A stretch of 64,000 nucleotides of DNA from Candidatus Gastranaerophilales bacterium (GCA_910587815.1 CAJUNK010000014.1:5755-69754), one strand, 5' to 3'; shown: positions 8,841-18,270, counted from the stretch's first letter. Made by a program: numbers and translations. Notes: generated by a model not told the origin, from the letters alone.

Positions 8841-9659
8841 ATGGAAAAATTAAATTTTTTAACAGCAGGAATTCCTTTAAGAGCGAAAGATTATAAAACC
8901 GGATTTGAAACACTAAAAGAACTTGATTTAAACGGTCTTGAACTTGAATTCGTTCATGGCGTGAGGATTTCAGATACATCAAAAGAATTTTTAAAAAACA
9001 ATAAAAATGGCTTTTTGTTAACAGCCCACGCACCTTTTTATGTAAACTTAAATTCTAAAGAAAAAGAAAAGGTAGATGCAAGTATTCAAAGAATAATTGA
9101 AACAGCAATGATGGCAAATGAATTAAATGGATATTCAATAACTTATCATGCCGCCTTTTATCTAAAAGAAGACAAAAAAACTGTTTTCGACAAATTAATA
9201 AAAAGACATGAAATAATATTTGATACACTAAAAAAAGAAAACAACAATATATGGGTTCGCCCTGAAACTACAGGAAAAGAAACACAATGGGGCGACATTG
9301 ATGAAATTATAGAATTATCAAAAATATTTCCAAATATGCTTCCTTGTGTTGATTTTTCACATATTCACGCACGCACAGGCGGAAAATTCAATACTTATGA
9401 TGAATTTGCCAGCATATTTGAAAAAATAGGAAAAAACCTGGGAGATGTTGCATTGAATAATTTTCATGCACATATTGCAGGTATTGAATACACAAGCAAG
9501 GGTGAAAAAAAACATCTAAACCTTCTTGAAAGTGATTTAAATTATAAAGATTTATTAAAAGCTTTCAAAGATTTTAATATAAAAGGAGCAGTAATCTGTG
9601 AAAGCCCTAATATTGAAGAAGATTGCAAATTATTAAAGGATTATTACAATTCAATATAA
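8841..9659 (+). CDS. endonuclease IV-like AP endonuclease (TIM barrel)
   Basis: The 272-residue protein matches AP endonuclease family 2 (Nfo), which cuts abasic sites using three metal ions. The expected ligands can be followed in order: His in LLTAHAPFYVNL, His in ITYHAAFY, Glu in VRPETTGK, Asp and His in CVDFSHIHARTGG, His in NFHAHIAGIEY, His in GEKKHLNLLESD and Glu in VICESPN. All positions needed for catalysis seem to be present, so it is probably active. It is more divergent than typical bacterial Nfo, and other TIM-barrel xylose-isomerase-like enzymes share the layout. It follows the formyltransferase by three nt. Confidence 0.8.
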   Translation: MEKLNFLTAGIPLRAKDYKTGFETLKELDLNGLELEFVHGVRISDTSKEFLKNNKNGFLLTAHAPFYVNLNSKEKEKVDASIQRIIETAMMANELNGYSITYHAAFYLKEDKKTVFDKLIKRHEIIFDTLKKENNNIWVRPETTGKETQWGDIDEIIELSKIFPNMLPCVDFSHIHARTGGKFNTYDEFASIFEKIGKNLGDVALNNFHAHIAGIEYTSKGEKKHLNLLESDLNYKDLLKAFKDFNIKGAVICESPNIEEDCKLLKDYYNSI

Positions 9660-9753
9660 TTTTTATATAAATTTTATAAAAAATGATATAATAAAAAAGT
9701 TAAGGTTAGAAAATACCTTTTTGTTTTATTTTTAAAAAAGGATACATTTATTT

Positions 9754-10452
9754 ATGGAAATTTTTAAAAACAAAACCGGCAAAAAAGGCGGTTATACCCT
9801 TGCAGAAGTTTTAATTGTATTAGCAATTATAGGTGTTGTTGCAGCAATAGTAATAGGTTCACTACTTATAAACGCACAAAAAACAAACTATATAACATCT
9901 CTTCAAAAAGCAAATTCAAGCCTTGCTAGCGCAATCAATAGATCACAAGTTGATAATTCAACTATGAGTGTATGGAATTTTAAGTTAAATTCTGAAAGTT
10001 TCACAAACCAATACTTTTCTAAATATCTAAATATCATTAATATTTGCGATAACAAAGAAGGATGCTTTGCAAATTCCTACTATACAAAAGATGGAAGTTC
10101 AACCTCAAATCTCGATGATTATTATAAATTTATATTAACAGATGGTATTGCAGTTGGCATCAAATCAGCAGGAGAAGGCGGATGTACAGATACAAACCCA
10201 AGCATCTGCGCTACAATAGTTGTAGATGTAAATAGTACACAAGGGCCAAACCAATGGGGAAAAGATTTATTTGAATTCAGTATTTATGGAAATTTAAACG
10301 CAATAGTACCATCTGGAACTTTTTCATCATATGATGAAAATATCAAAAAATGGATTGCAGCAGACGCTTCAGAAATTGATACCAACTGTATGTCAACAGG
10401 AGAATATTGCGCAGCTAAAATTGCAAATGAAGGCTGGGAAATAAATTACTAA
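9754..10452 (+). CDS. type IV prepilin-like protein
   Basis: The prepilin signal is clear: a short basic leader MEIFKNKTGKKGG, cleavage after Gly, then YTLAEVLIVLAIIGVVAAIV with Glu at position +5 and a hydrophobic N-terminal helix. The remaining 190 residues are a soluble domain with paired cysteines (ICDNKEGC, GCTDTNPSIC, NCMSTGEYC), likely disulphide-bonded outside the cell. Such proteins are processed by a PilD-type peptidase and assembled into type IV pili or type II secretion pseudopili. AAAGGATAC lies upstream of the ATG. The exact pilin subtype cannot be told. A strong terminator follows. Confidence 0.85.
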   Translation: MEIFKNKTGKKGGYTLAEVLIVLAIIGVVAAIVIGSLLINAQKTNYITSLQKANSSLASAINRSQVDNSTMSVWNFKLNSESFTNQYFSKYLNIINICDNKEGCFANSYYTKDGSSTSNLDDYYKFILTDGIAVGIKSAGEGGCTDTNPSICATIVVDVNSTQGPNQWGKDLFEFSIYGNLNAIVPSGTFSSYDENIKKWIAADASEIDTNCMSTGEYCAAKIANEGWEINY

Positions 10453-10480
10453 ATCAAAAAATTTATAAACACAATAAACC

Positions 10481-10519
10481 AAAAGTGCCGTAGATTTTAT
10501 TTTAAATTACGGCACTTTT
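10481..10519 (+). terminator. intrinsic terminator after prepilin gene
   Basis: AAAAGTGCCGTA (10481-10492) and TACGGCACTTTT (10508-10519) form a perfect 12-bp stem ending in a T-run, 28 nt after the prepilin stop. Confidence 0.85.
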
Positions 10520-10579
10520 AATATATAAATATTTGTGTTATAAAGATTTTAACTATTATTTATTTAAAGGATTTAATAA

Positions 10580-10804
10580 ATGACAAACTTCTTTTTCGTT
10601 TTACAGATGATATCAGGTGTTTTACTTATAATATTAGTTCTGCTTCATTCCCCAAAAGGCGATGGCATTGCCGCAATAGGCTCTGCAAGCCAATTATTTT
10701 CATCTCAAAAATCAGCAGAAAAAGGATTAAATAAAGTAACCTACATTATAGGCGGTATATTCATTTTATCAACTTTGATTTTAGGCTTCTTTCTTCATCC
10801 TTAA
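10580..10804 (+). CDS. secG: preprotein translocase subunit SecG
   Basis: SecG is the small accessory subunit of the SecYEG channel. This 74-residue protein has two membrane segments (residues 4-22 and 52-72) joined by the typical cytoplasmic loop LLHSPKGDGIAAIGSASQLF. That loop, with SSQKSAEKGLNKVTY after it, is the SecG signature. It stands alone between two terminators, so it is probably a single-gene transcript. Confidence 0.93.
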   Translation: MTNFFFVLQMISGVLLIILVLLHSPKGDGIAAIGSASQLFSSQKSAEKGLNKVTYIIGGIFILSTLILGFFLHP

Positions 10805-10836
10805 TAATTCCATTTTATATAATGATATTAATTAAT

Positions 10837-10862
10837 ATAGGGCGCCTTTTAAAGCGCCCTAT
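10837..10862. terminator. bidirectional terminator after secG
   Basis: ATAGGGCGC (10837-10845) pairs with GCGCCCTAT (10854-10862), a 9-bp GC-rich stem between convergent secG and the minus-strand gene ending at 10897. A/T runs flank it on both sides. Confidence 0.8.
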
Positions 10863-10896
10863 TAAAAATACTAAAATTTAAATTTTAAAAATATTC

Positions 10897-11784
10897 TTAA
10901 AATGTGTTATCCTCAGATTGAAAAATATCATAAAGTTTCAAATCAATTTCAGGTTTTTGCGGCGCAGTTTCTTTCGTTTGTTCTGCTGCATCTATAATAC
11001 ATTGTTCATCCACAGTGCAAGATTCTTCATTTTGAACAGCATTTATTTCTGTGGCATTTTTATTTTCTTCTTTGGCATTATCAGCATTAGTGTCTGATAC
11101 TGGAACAAAAGCAGGCATTGTTTTTACCTCTTCATAAACATTCAATAATTTTGCCATTTTTTCTCTATATTCTCTATAGCTATAATCTTTAGATTCCCAT
11201 TTATACTTAATACCGCCACGATTTTTCCTAACAGTGCTAACTATATACTTAGCATCCCTAGGGGATTTAGAGTATAATTGCCTTAATGCTGCCTGCCTTT
11301 GAGTTATTGTTGAATCATAATTTACAACATCTGGATTAACTTTTAGAAAATAATCTGATAAAACAGCTTCCACAGCCCATGCATAAGTTTCTTCGTTTAC
11401 AGAATTTTTCTTATCATCATGCACACTAAGACCAGCAATTGATGCGGCTAAAAGCTCTGATGGTGCTTTTTTGTGCTTTTTATTTATATAAATATACGCT
11501 CTTTTTCTCTTAACCTTGCTTATCATTTCATAGTTAGTATACTTTTCATTAATTCTTGCTAAATTTTTAAATTTAATTTTAATCGGTTTCTGCGTATTGT
11601 TATTCCCCAAGATTCTTCTGTAGGTAATCTTTGCAGGAGACTCTCTCAAATCTTTGAGTGCTTCAGCTATCAATAAATTTCTTGTTACCTTTCTCAAAGG
11701 TTTTTCTACCCTCTGCCATGCAAAGGCAGGAGCTGCAAAATTAAGAAAAACACAGCATAATACTAAACATATAAAATTTTTCAT
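10897..11784 (-). CDS. exported protein, HExxH-less paralogue of the protein at 12301
   Basis: The 295-residue protein has an N-terminal signal peptide (MKNFICLVLCCVFLNFAAPAFA|W). Its middle matches the neighbour at 12301-12975 segment by segment: RRILGNN/RRAILGDN, KPIKIKFKNLARIN/RPIKLEFRDLSTLN, IYINKKHKKAPSELLAA/IFINIKHQNAPKEALAA and NSVNEETYAWAVEA/NSINEEVYCWTLEA. Where the neighbour has AHEAIH, this protein has AGLSVH, so the catalytic Glu and first His are lost. It is probably a non-catalytic paralogue. The C-terminus (about 80 residues) is acidic, with a Cys pair. The start is set at the inner ATG because a GGAG site lies 10 nt upstream. Confidence 0.75.
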   Translation of the reverse strand: MKNFICLVLCCVFLNFAAPAFAWQRVEKPLRKVTRNLLIAEALKDLRESPAKITYRRILGNNNTQKPIKIKFKNLARINEKYTNYEMISKVKRKRAYIYINKKHKKAPSELLAASIAGLSVHDDKKNSVNEETYAWAVEAVLSDYFLKVNPDVVNYDSTITQRQAALRQLYSKSPRDAKYIVSTVRKNRGGIKYKWESKDYSYREYREKMAKLLNVYEEVKTMPAFVPVSDTNADNAKEENKNATEINAVQNEESCTVDEQCIIDAAEQTKETAPQKPEIDLKLYDIFQSEDNTF

Positions 11785-11906
11785 ACCTTTTAAACTCCAA
11801 TACAAGCTTTTATACAGACATTATAACCTATGCTTCCCTATCCTGTCTACAATAAAATATGTGCATATTTTTTGACTTTAGATAGAACTTTATTAATATT
11901 TAAAAT

Positions 11907-12380
11907 ATGAAAAATCTTATTTTATATTTGTTTTCAATTATAAACAACAGTACAAAGTGCAGTCATCAAAAAGCATTGATTAATTCTAACGAAGGTTATT
12001 GCCCTGATTGCGGCATATATCTTAAAAAATATTATTACGTTTTAAGATGCGGATGCTGCTCACACAAAAGAGAAGCATCAAGAGCTGTCTTTGGCAAACA
12101 TAATGAAATCACCCCTATATCAAAATTCTGCCCAATCTGCGGAGGCAAAGATTTTTATATAGAAAAATATGAAAAACTAAACTTGGTTGATATAAATTAT
12201 GCAATTGAAGTTAAAGAAATATTTAGTCCTGCAAAATATTCTATGTCTTCAACAAAAGTATGGGTGGAAACCATTGATAACAATGAAGATACTTTTAACA
12301 CTACAGACCATCATCTTCAAAGCCTGGAGATCTTGACGGCAGCCCCTGATATCCCGCGTTTGAAAGCACTGATTTCCTAA
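11907..12380 (+). CDS. cysteine-rich zinc-ribbon-like hypothetical protein
   Basis: This 157-residue protein has four cysteine clusters in its first 90 residues: KCSHQK, YCPDCG, RCGCCSHKR and FCPICGGK. They suggest one or two structural zinc ribbons. No catalytic domain is recognised. There is no clear ribosome binding site before the ATG at 11907, so the start is less certain. Its last 80 nt overlap, antiparallel, the 3' end of the HExxH protein gene at 12301, so one of the two may have lost an earlier stop. Function unknown. Confidence 0.6.
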   Translation: MKNLILYLFSIINNSTKCSHQKALINSNEGYCPDCGIYLKKYYYVLRCGCCSHKREASRAVFGKHNEITPISKFCPICGGKDFYIEKYEKLNLVDINYAIEVKEIFSPAKYSMSSTKVWVETIDNNEDTFNTTDHHLQSLEILTAAPDIPRLKALIS

Positions 12381-12975
12381 TATATTTATTTGTATAATTT
12401 CCCTTTATAAACATTTTTTTAATGCCATTTTCCCTATCTACCAGCTGATGGCTTATGTTTTCTAATTCAGGATTGTCATCAGTTAATTGCGTCCAGGTTG
12501 CAGCCTCAAGCGTCCAACAATACACTTCTTCATTTATGGAATTCAGCTCATCCTGGTGGATAGCCTCATGTGCAAGTATAGCAGCAAGTGCTTCCTTTGG
12601 AGCATTTTGATGTTTGATATTAATAAAAATATTTAATCTCCCCCTTTGTTTCCACCCTAATGCATCAAATTCAGCATAAGCAGGGTTTAACGTTGAAAGG
12701 TCACGAAATTCAAGCTTTATAGGTCTACCAGATAAATTATCTCCTAAAATTGCTCTTCTTGAATAATCCGCAACAGTCCCTTTCAAGGTTTCCGCTGCTC
12801 TAATCAAGCGCACATCCTTTGTTGAATGCTTATATTGCTTTATAACAGCATCAGACAATGGCTCTACAGAAGATGGCTCCATAATGGCATCCGCCCTTGG
12901 AATGCAAAATAATAACCCTAATAAAACAGTTAAACTATATATTCTAAAATTCTTTTTCAAATCCTTATTCCTCAA
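12301..12975 (-). CDS. exported HExxH metallopeptidase-like protein
   Basis: The 224-residue protein has a signal peptide (residues 1-30, ending PRADA) and a zincin motif LAHEAIHQDELNSINEEVYC. This is HExxH followed by a Glu-rich helix that could provide the third metal ligand, as in gluzincins. It probably acts outside the cytoplasm as a peptidase, but the substrate is unknown and the family is not named here. It is the likely catalytic parent of the paralogue at 10897-11784, whose HExxH is gone. The gene pair brackets a plus-strand zinc-ribbon gene. Confidence 0.7.
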   Translation of the reverse strand: MRNKDLKKNFRIYSLTVLLGLLFCIPRADAIMEPSSVEPLSDAVIKQYKHSTKDVRLIRAAETLKGTVADYSRRAILGDNLSGRPIKLEFRDLSTLNPAYAEFDALGWKQRGRLNIFINIKHQNAPKEALAAILAHEAIHQDELNSINEEVYCWTLEAATWTQLTDDNPELENISHQLVDRENGIKKMFIKGNYTNKYIRKSVLSNAGYQGLPSRSPGFEDDGL

Positions 12976-13060
12976 AACTCACCTAAATATTTATACGAAC
13001 ATTATTACATACTTTTTATTTAAGGAAAGTTTTTCAAAAAACAATTTTTTTGTGAATGTT

Positions 13061-14284
13061 TTATAGCGTTTCTGTTTTTATTTGCTCGCCCGTTGTAAGA
13101 TTTTTTACAGTATAATATTTACCTTTTATTTCATCTTCACCAATAATCACAGCCTTATTTGCAATTTTTCCAGCCTTTTCCATCTGTTTTGCAAACTTTC
13201 TGTTTTGAAAATCAAAATCAGCACTAAATCCTTTATCACGCAACATTTGAACAGTTTCTATTGCAACATCTTGAATATTTGACACAATGAAGTAATCAAG
13301 TTTTTGAATTTCTTTGTGCTTAATTAATTCAAATAATCTTTCTACACCAAGTGCAAAGCCTACAGCAGGTGTTTTTTCTCCGCCAAGCATTGAAACAAGT
13401 CCGTCATACCTGCCGCCACCAGCAACAGCACTTTGTGAACCAAGTGCATCACTTTTAATTTCAAAAACAGTCCTGTTATAATAATCCAATCCGCGTACAA
13501 GCATTTTATTTTCTGAATATGAAATATTTAATACATCTAAATATTTTTTAACATTTTCATAATGCTCTTTGCATTCTTCACAGATAAAATCCGATAAAAT
13601 AACATTTTTAATCTTTTCATCATCAAATATTTTTATACAGTTTTCATCCTTGCAATCAAGCATTCTTAAAGGATTTTTATCATATCTTACCTTGCAGTCT
13701 TCACAAAGTTCACCTAAATATGGTTTTAAAACTTCTTTTATTCTTGCCTTATATTCATCTCTGCATTTTGGGCATCCTAAAGAATTAATCTCTGCACTAA
13801 GCCCTAAAACACCCATCTTAGATAAAAATTTCATTGCTAAAGATATAACCTCTGCATCGGCAGATGGGTTTTCTACCCCAAACATCTCTATTCCTATTTG
13901 ATGAAACTGCCTTTGACGGCCTTTTTGCGGCCTTTCATATCTAAACATCGGCCCAAAATACCATAATTTTACAGGTGCACTTAATCTTGAAAATCCATGT
14001 TCAATATACGCTCTCACGACCCCTGCTGTATTTTCAGGCCTTAAAGTAATTGAATTTTCATCCTTATTTACTCCGCCCACAGAAAAGGTGTACATTTCTT
14101 TATTTACAATATCTGTTGAATCCCCAACCCCTCTTTTAAAAAGCTCGGTACCTTCAAAAATCGGTGTTCTTATTTCTTTATAATTTGCATTTTGGAATAA
14201 TTCCCTTGCGGTTTTTTCAATATGCTGCCATGTTAAAATATCCTCGGGCAATATATCTTTTGTACCCCTCTGTGCTTTAATCAT
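13061..14284 (-). CDS. hisS: histidyl-tRNA synthetase
   Basis: Class II aminoacyl-tRNA synthetase charging tRNA-His, 407 residues. Motif 1 region [20 protein letters not shown], motif 2 [20 protein letters not shown], the His-specific [15 protein letters not shown] and motif 3 [20 protein letters not shown] then GFALGVERL are all visible. The middle insertion carries C-x2-C pairs ([24 protein letters not shown]), a possible zinc-binding feature. The start [13 protein letters not shown] is typical. Its first 8 nt overlap the end of prfB, so the two are coupled. Confidence 0.97.
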   Translation of the reverse strand: MIKAQRGTKDILPEDILTWQHIEKTARELFQNANYKEIRTPIFEGTELFKRGVGDSTDIVNKEMYTFSVGGVNKDENSITLRPENTAGVVRAYIEHGFSRLSAPVKLWYFGPMFRYERPQKGRQRQFHQIGIEMFGVENPSADAEVISLAMKFLSKMGVLGLSAEINSLGCPKCRDEYKARIKEVLKPYLGELCEDCKVRYDKNPLRMLDCKDENCIKIFDDEKIKNVILSDFICEECKEHYENVKKYLDVLNISYSENKMLVRGLDYYNRTVFEIKSDALGSQSAVAGGGRYDGLVSMLGGEKTPAVGFALGVERLFELIKHKEIQKLDYFIVSNIQDVAIETVQMLRDKGFSADFDFQNRKFAKQMEKAGKIANKAVIIGEDEIKGKYYTVKNLTTGEQIKTETL

Positions 14285-15381
14285 TTTTATTTCCCTTCAA
14301 ATATTCATCAATAAATTTATCAATTTCCCCATCCATCACAGAATCCACATTGCCAATTTCAGCCCCGGTTCTGTGGTCTTTCACGAGTTTATATGGATGA
14401 AAAACATAAGAACGTATCTGCGAACCAAAATTTATATCCATATTTTCACCCTTAATATCGGATAATTTTTTTTCATGTTCTGCTTGACGCATCAAAAGAA
14501 GTTTGGAAGCAAGCATTGAAAGCGCAGTTTCTTTATTTTGCAATTGGCTTCTCTCCTGTTGGCACTTCACCACAATTCCTGTAGGTTTATGGTATATACG
14601 CACAGCAGTCTCCACCTTATTCACATTTTGCCCGCCAGCCCCGCCAGAGCGCATAGTTTCAACATCAATATCATCAGGCGGAATTACAATCTTTTTTTCA
14701 AAATCTTCTATAACAGGCATAATTTCAACACTTGCAAAACTTGTCTGCCTCTTTCCGTTCGCATTAAATGGAGAAATGCGGACAAGCCTGTGCACACCTT
14801 TTTCAGCCTTTAAATATCCATACGCAAATTTCCCGTCAATTTTTATAGCGCAAGATTTTATCCCAGCTTCGTCTCCATCGGATTTATCCACTAAAGATGC
14901 GCTAAAACCGCGCTTTTCTGCCCATCTTAAATACATACGAAGCAGCATACTTGCCCAGTCCATAGCATCTACACCGCCAGCTCCAGCATTTATGCTTAAA
15001 ATCGCACTATTTGTATCATATTCACCAGATAACATTTTTTGAATTTCAAACTTTTCAAGTTCTTCTTCAAGCAAAACTATATCTTTTAATGCTTCATCTA
15101 TTAAAGATTCATCTGAAATTTCAAGACTCACCTTAGCATCATCAATTCTATTTTGCCACTCCTGTGCCATTTCTAATGATATTTTGATATCTTTTTGTTC
15201 CTTTAAAAGTTTTGAAGCTTCTTCCTGGTTGTCCCAAATAGATGGATTTTCAAGCTTTTTTGTTAAATCTGAAAGTTTCGCCCTTAATTGTTCAGGGTCA
15301 AAGATACCTCACAGACTGATTCACTTTATCTTCTAGTTTATTTAATTTTTCACGCAAAAGTTCAAATAAATCTTCATTCAT
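14277..15381 (-). CDS. prfB: peptide chain release factor 2 (programmed +1 frameshift)
   Basis: RF2 ends translation at UAA and UGA. The main frame holds the SPF anticodon-mimic ([19 protein letters not shown]) and the GGQ catalytic loop ([20 protein letters not shown]). The N-terminus is encoded in another frame: ATG at 15381, [19 protein letters not shown], then an in-frame TGA at 15298-15300 inside CTTTGAC. A +1 shift continues as [20 protein letters not shown] and [15 protein letters not shown], matching RF2 from other bacteria. The full protein is about 367 residues, the normal length. This is the known RF2 autoregulation, not a broken gene. It is followed by hisS. Confidence 0.96.
15297..15309 (-). 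promoter_or_regulatory. programmed frameshift site of prfB
   Basis: On the minus strand AGGTATCTTTGAC holds the slippery CTT codon (15301-15303), the UGA stop (15298-15300), a following C that weakens termination, and an AGG internal Shine-Dalgarno-like trinucleotide just upstream. It is the well-known RF2 arrangement, with a shorter purine tract than in E. coli. Confidence 0.95.
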
Positions 15382-15454
15382 AAAAAAATTTTACTATAAA
15401 TATATTTTTCTTTGATATAATTATCTAGGTTTATGCAAAATTTTGGAGCACAAA

Positions 15455-15970
15455 ATGGAAGATATTAAAAAAATGATACGTGATATTCCTGATTTTCCAC
15501 AAAAAGGAATAATCTTTAGAGATATCACAACCGCAGTAAAAGACCCTGCTACTATGAAAAAAATCATAGATTATATCGTAAATGAATTTAAGGATGAAAA
15601 AATCGATTATGTTGCAGGGATTGAATCTAGAGGTTTTATCTTTGGCATGCCAGTAGCATATTCTCTTGGCTGCGGTTTCATACCAATAAGAAAACCGGGC
15701 AAACTTCCATGTGAAACCATTTCAATGGAATATGACCTTGAATATGGCAAAGATAAAATAGAAATCCATAAAGATGCTATCGAAAAAGGCAAAAGAGTGC
15801 TTTTAATAGATGACCTGCTTGCAACAGGAGGCACTGCTGCTGCTGCTGCAAAATTAATACAGCAAGTTGGAGAACTTGCAGGCATTGGCTTTGTGATTGA
15901 ACTTTGTGCGTTAAATGGTAGAGAAAAACTTCCAAAAGACGTAAAAACTATATCAATGGCAAAGTATTAA
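15455..15970 (+). CDS. apt: adenine phosphoribosyltransferase
   Basis: Salvages adenine to AMP using PRPP. The 171-residue protein has the start IRDIPDFPQKGIIFRDITTA, the family stretch YVAGIESRGFIFGMPVAYSL, the RKPGKLP loop and the PRPP-binding motif RVLLIDDLLATGGTAAAAAK. The frame opens at a TTG at 15443, but the ATG at 15455 is preferred because GGAG lies 6-7 nt before it. Confidence 0.95.
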   Translation: MEDIKKMIRDIPDFPQKGIIFRDITTAVKDPATMKKIIDYIVNEFKDEKIDYVAGIESRGFIFGMPVAYSLGCGFIPIRKPGKLPCETISMEYDLEYGKDKIEIHKDAIEKGKRVLLIDDLLATGGTAAAAAKLIQQVGELAGIGFVIELCALNGREKLPKDVKTISMAKY

Positions 15971-16007
15971 ACGCAATAAAAACACCCATTAAAATAAAAC
16001 AAAACTC

Positions 16008-16029
16008 TGGTGCTCCAAAAGGAGCACCA
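16008..16029. terminator. hairpin after apt
   Basis: TGGTGCTCC (16008-16016) and GGAGCACCA (16021-16029) form a perfect 9-bp stem with an AAAA loop. On the plus strand it is followed by ATTATAA, not a T-run. On the minus strand it is followed by a T-rich tract, so it would terminate antisense transcription better than apt. It sits just before the next gene's ribosome binding site and could instead affect its translation. Confidence 0.5.
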
Positions 16030-16051
16030 ATTATAAGGAATGGTTAAATAT

Positions 16052-17041
16052 ATGCTGATACGACTAATATACCCTGAAAACTGGATAAATACATTTAGAC
16101 AAATCCCAAATTATGAAATAAATTCAACAACTGCAAAAATAGGTAAAATCACTTTCACCACAGATGAAGTGGACGAGGCAGATTTAGCTGTTATAATAAA
16201 TTACACCCCAAAAAAATTGCAGATGAAAGCACGCGAAGCTTGGATATTTCACCATGAACCGGGAAATTATAAATATTTTGCCCACTGGCAAAAGGCCTAT
16301 CCTTGCGTTGATAGAGTCTTTGGAACATGGCGCAATTGTAAAACCATGGAAAAATACCCAGGCAGTCTAAAAAATTTAGTTCAAATTCAGCCTTCCATCC
16401 TTTGGCAGTGCCCAAATTCCTATGATTATTATAAGGGTTTACACAATATTGAAAAAAGGGAAAATCTTTCTGCAATTGTAAGCTCCAAAAAAAATCTCCC
16501 TGGCCATAAAGAAAGGCTTGATTTTTTATACAATCTGCAAGAAGAACTTAAAAATACAGAGTATAATTTCAATATAGTAGGCAGGGGAATTTCAGAATTT
16601 AATTCAAAAGATGATATTTTAATCCCTTCAAAATATACTCTTGCAATAGAAAATACATCAGAACCACACTATTTTTCAGAAAAAATAACTGATGCATTTT
16701 TGTGTAATACAATGCCAATATATTTTGGCGCACCAAACATTTTTGAATATTTCCCGAAAAATTCTCTTGTTCTTTTGGATGATTTAGATTTTAAAAAAGC
16801 AAAAGAAATCATTAAATACACAATAGATAATAATCTTTATGAAAAAAATAAAGATAGCATAATGACTGCAAAAAATATGGTATTAAATAAATATAATTTA
16901 TTTATGAATATAATAGAAAAAATTGCAGAATATGACATTTCAAATAAACCAATAAAAGAAATTATCGTAAAAAAACGCCACCAAATGAGGCATCCTGTAA
17001 TTTCAAAGATTAAAAATAAAATTAAAGAAAAGGTGAAATAA
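16052..17041 (+). CDS. GT10-family (fucosyltransferase-like) glycosyltransferase
   Basis: This 329-residue protein resembles alpha-1,3-fucosyltransferases of family GT10, which decorate surface glycans. The C-terminal domain has the family core KYTLAIENTSEPHYFSEKIT followed by DAFLCNTMPIYFGAPNIFEY; the Glu-Asn and Glu-Lys positions bind the nucleotide sugar. Upstream are AWIFHHEPGNYK and a VGRGISEF segment typical of the Rossmann half. The end is strongly basic (KKRHQMRHPVISKIKNKIKE), suggesting membrane or nucleic acid contact. Two ATGs compete; the inner one at 16052 has better spacing from AAGGAA. The sugar donor is inferred. Confidence 0.8.
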   Translation: MLIRLIYPENWINTFRQIPNYEINSTTAKIGKITFTTDEVDEADLAVIINYTPKKLQMKAREAWIFHHEPGNYKYFAHWQKAYPCVDRVFGTWRNCKTMEKYPGSLKNLVQIQPSILWQCPNSYDYYKGLHNIEKRENLSAIVSSKKNLPGHKERLDFLYNLQEELKNTEYNFNIVGRGISEFNSKDDILIPSKYTLAIENTSEPHYFSEKITDAFLCNTMPIYFGAPNIFEYFPKNSLVLLDDLDFKKAKEIIKYTIDNNLYEKNKDSIMTAKNMVLNKYNLFMNIIEKIAEYDISNKPIKEIIVKKRHQMRHPVISKIKNKIKEKVK

Positions 17042-17044
17042 AAA

Positions 17045-18235
17045 ATGGGTGATGAGGATAAGCAATTTGAGGCCTCTCAGCAGAAACTGAGGAAGGCAAG
17101 AAAAGAAGGGCAGGTTGTAAAATCAAAAGATTTTTCAACTGCAATTGCTCTGATTGTAATGTTTTCAGCCATCTATGCACTTGGCCCTTTTATTTGGGGG
17201 CAAATTTCCCTTTTATACGCTAAATTATATGAGCAAATCCCAAACGCCCATCTTGATAAAATAGGGTATATGTATATTTTAACCTCCACTTTAATTCCAA
17301 CATTTTTAATAATCCTTCCAATCCTTATACTTGCAGGTTTTATGGGAATTTTAGGGGATTTAATCCAGGTGGGGCCTTTATTTACAATGACACCCCTGAT
17401 GCCAAAACCTGATAAATTAAACCCTACAAAATATTTTAAAAATTTAATGAGCCCAAAAACACTTTTTGAACTTGTAAAAAACATTGCAAAAGTTGCAATT
17501 TTGGGTTTCATTGGCTGGATTGTTTATCTGGAACATTTCCCATCCATTTTACTTTTGGCATCAGTGGATAACCAGTTTGCAACCCTAATCGCCTTTGGTA
17601 AATTAATCGTAGATTTTATTATAAAGGCAGGAATTGCCTTTTTAATCATCGCTGCGGCAGATTATGGCGTTACAAAATGGAAATTTATGCAGGATCAAAA
17701 AATGTCCTTTAAAGAAGTGAAGGATGAATATAAAAACACTGAAGGAGATCCGCATGTTAAGGCTGCACTAAGGCAAAAAAGACAACAACTATTACAAAAA
17801 TCTATGATGGATATGGTGCCTGAAGCAGATTTTGTGGTTACAAACCCTATACATATAGCATGTGCCCTAAAATATGATTCTGAAACTATGGAATCTCCAA
17901 AGCTTTTAGCAAAAGGAACAGAACTTTTTGCAAAGAAAATAAAAGAAATAGCACAAGAACATGATATTCCTGTTATTGAAAACCCGCCTGTGGCGCGTGC
18001 AATATTCAGGATGGTTGAAATTAATCAGGAAGTACCGCCGGATTTATATAAAGCTGTTGCAGAAATTTTGATTTTTGTATACAACCTCAAAAAGAAAACC
18101 CCAAATTTCACACCCTTGCAGCAAAATAATGCTATGCCCCAAAACCCTCAAAATACTCCTCAAATCCAAAATCCTTCACAATCTTCAAATACTATAAATA
18201 CTCTAAATGACGGGTCAAATTTGCAAAAACCTTAA
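17045..18235 (+). CDS. FlhB/SctU-family export switch protein
   Basis: FlhB and SctU are inner-membrane gate proteins of flagellar and type III export and switch substrate class after self-cleavage at N-P-T-H. This 396-residue protein has the family N-terminus FEASQQKLRKARKEGQVVKS and four hydrophobic segments (about residues 30-50, 85-105, 150-175, 190-210). The cytoplasmic part has MSFKEVKDEYKNTEGDP and DFVVTNPIHIACALKY. The cleavage motif is N-P-I-H instead of N-P-T-H. The tail (about 60 residues) is Gln/Asn/Pro-rich and unusual in length. The gene starts four nt after the GT10 stop and is followed by a FliA-like sigma factor, which favours the flagellar role. Confidence 0.85.
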   Translation: MGDEDKQFEASQQKLRKARKEGQVVKSKDFSTAIALIVMFSAIYALGPFIWGQISLLYAKLYEQIPNAHLDKIGYMYILTSTLIPTFLIILPILILAGFMGILGDLIQVGPLFTMTPLMPKPDKLNPTKYFKNLMSPKTLFELVKNIAKVAILGFIGWIVYLEHFPSILLLASVDNQFATLIAFGKLIVDFIIKAGIAFLIIAAADYGVTKWKFMQDQKMSFKEVKDEYKNTEGDPHVKAALRQKRQQLLQKSMMDMVPEADFVVTNPIHIACALKYDSETMESPKLLAKGTELFAKKIKEIAQEHDIPVIENPPVARAIFRMVEINQEVPPDLYKAVAEILIFVYNLKKKTPNFTPLQQNNAMPQNPQNTPQIQNPSQSSNTINTLNDGSNLQKP

Positions 18236-18270
18236 AAAAATAGTAAAATCGTTTTAGAGTATTTGTAAAA

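Noticed and set aside
15171..15381. prfB as a pseudogene with a premature stop
   Set aside because: The stop is the canonical programmed site CTTTGAC and the shifted frame gives a standard RF2 N-terminus.
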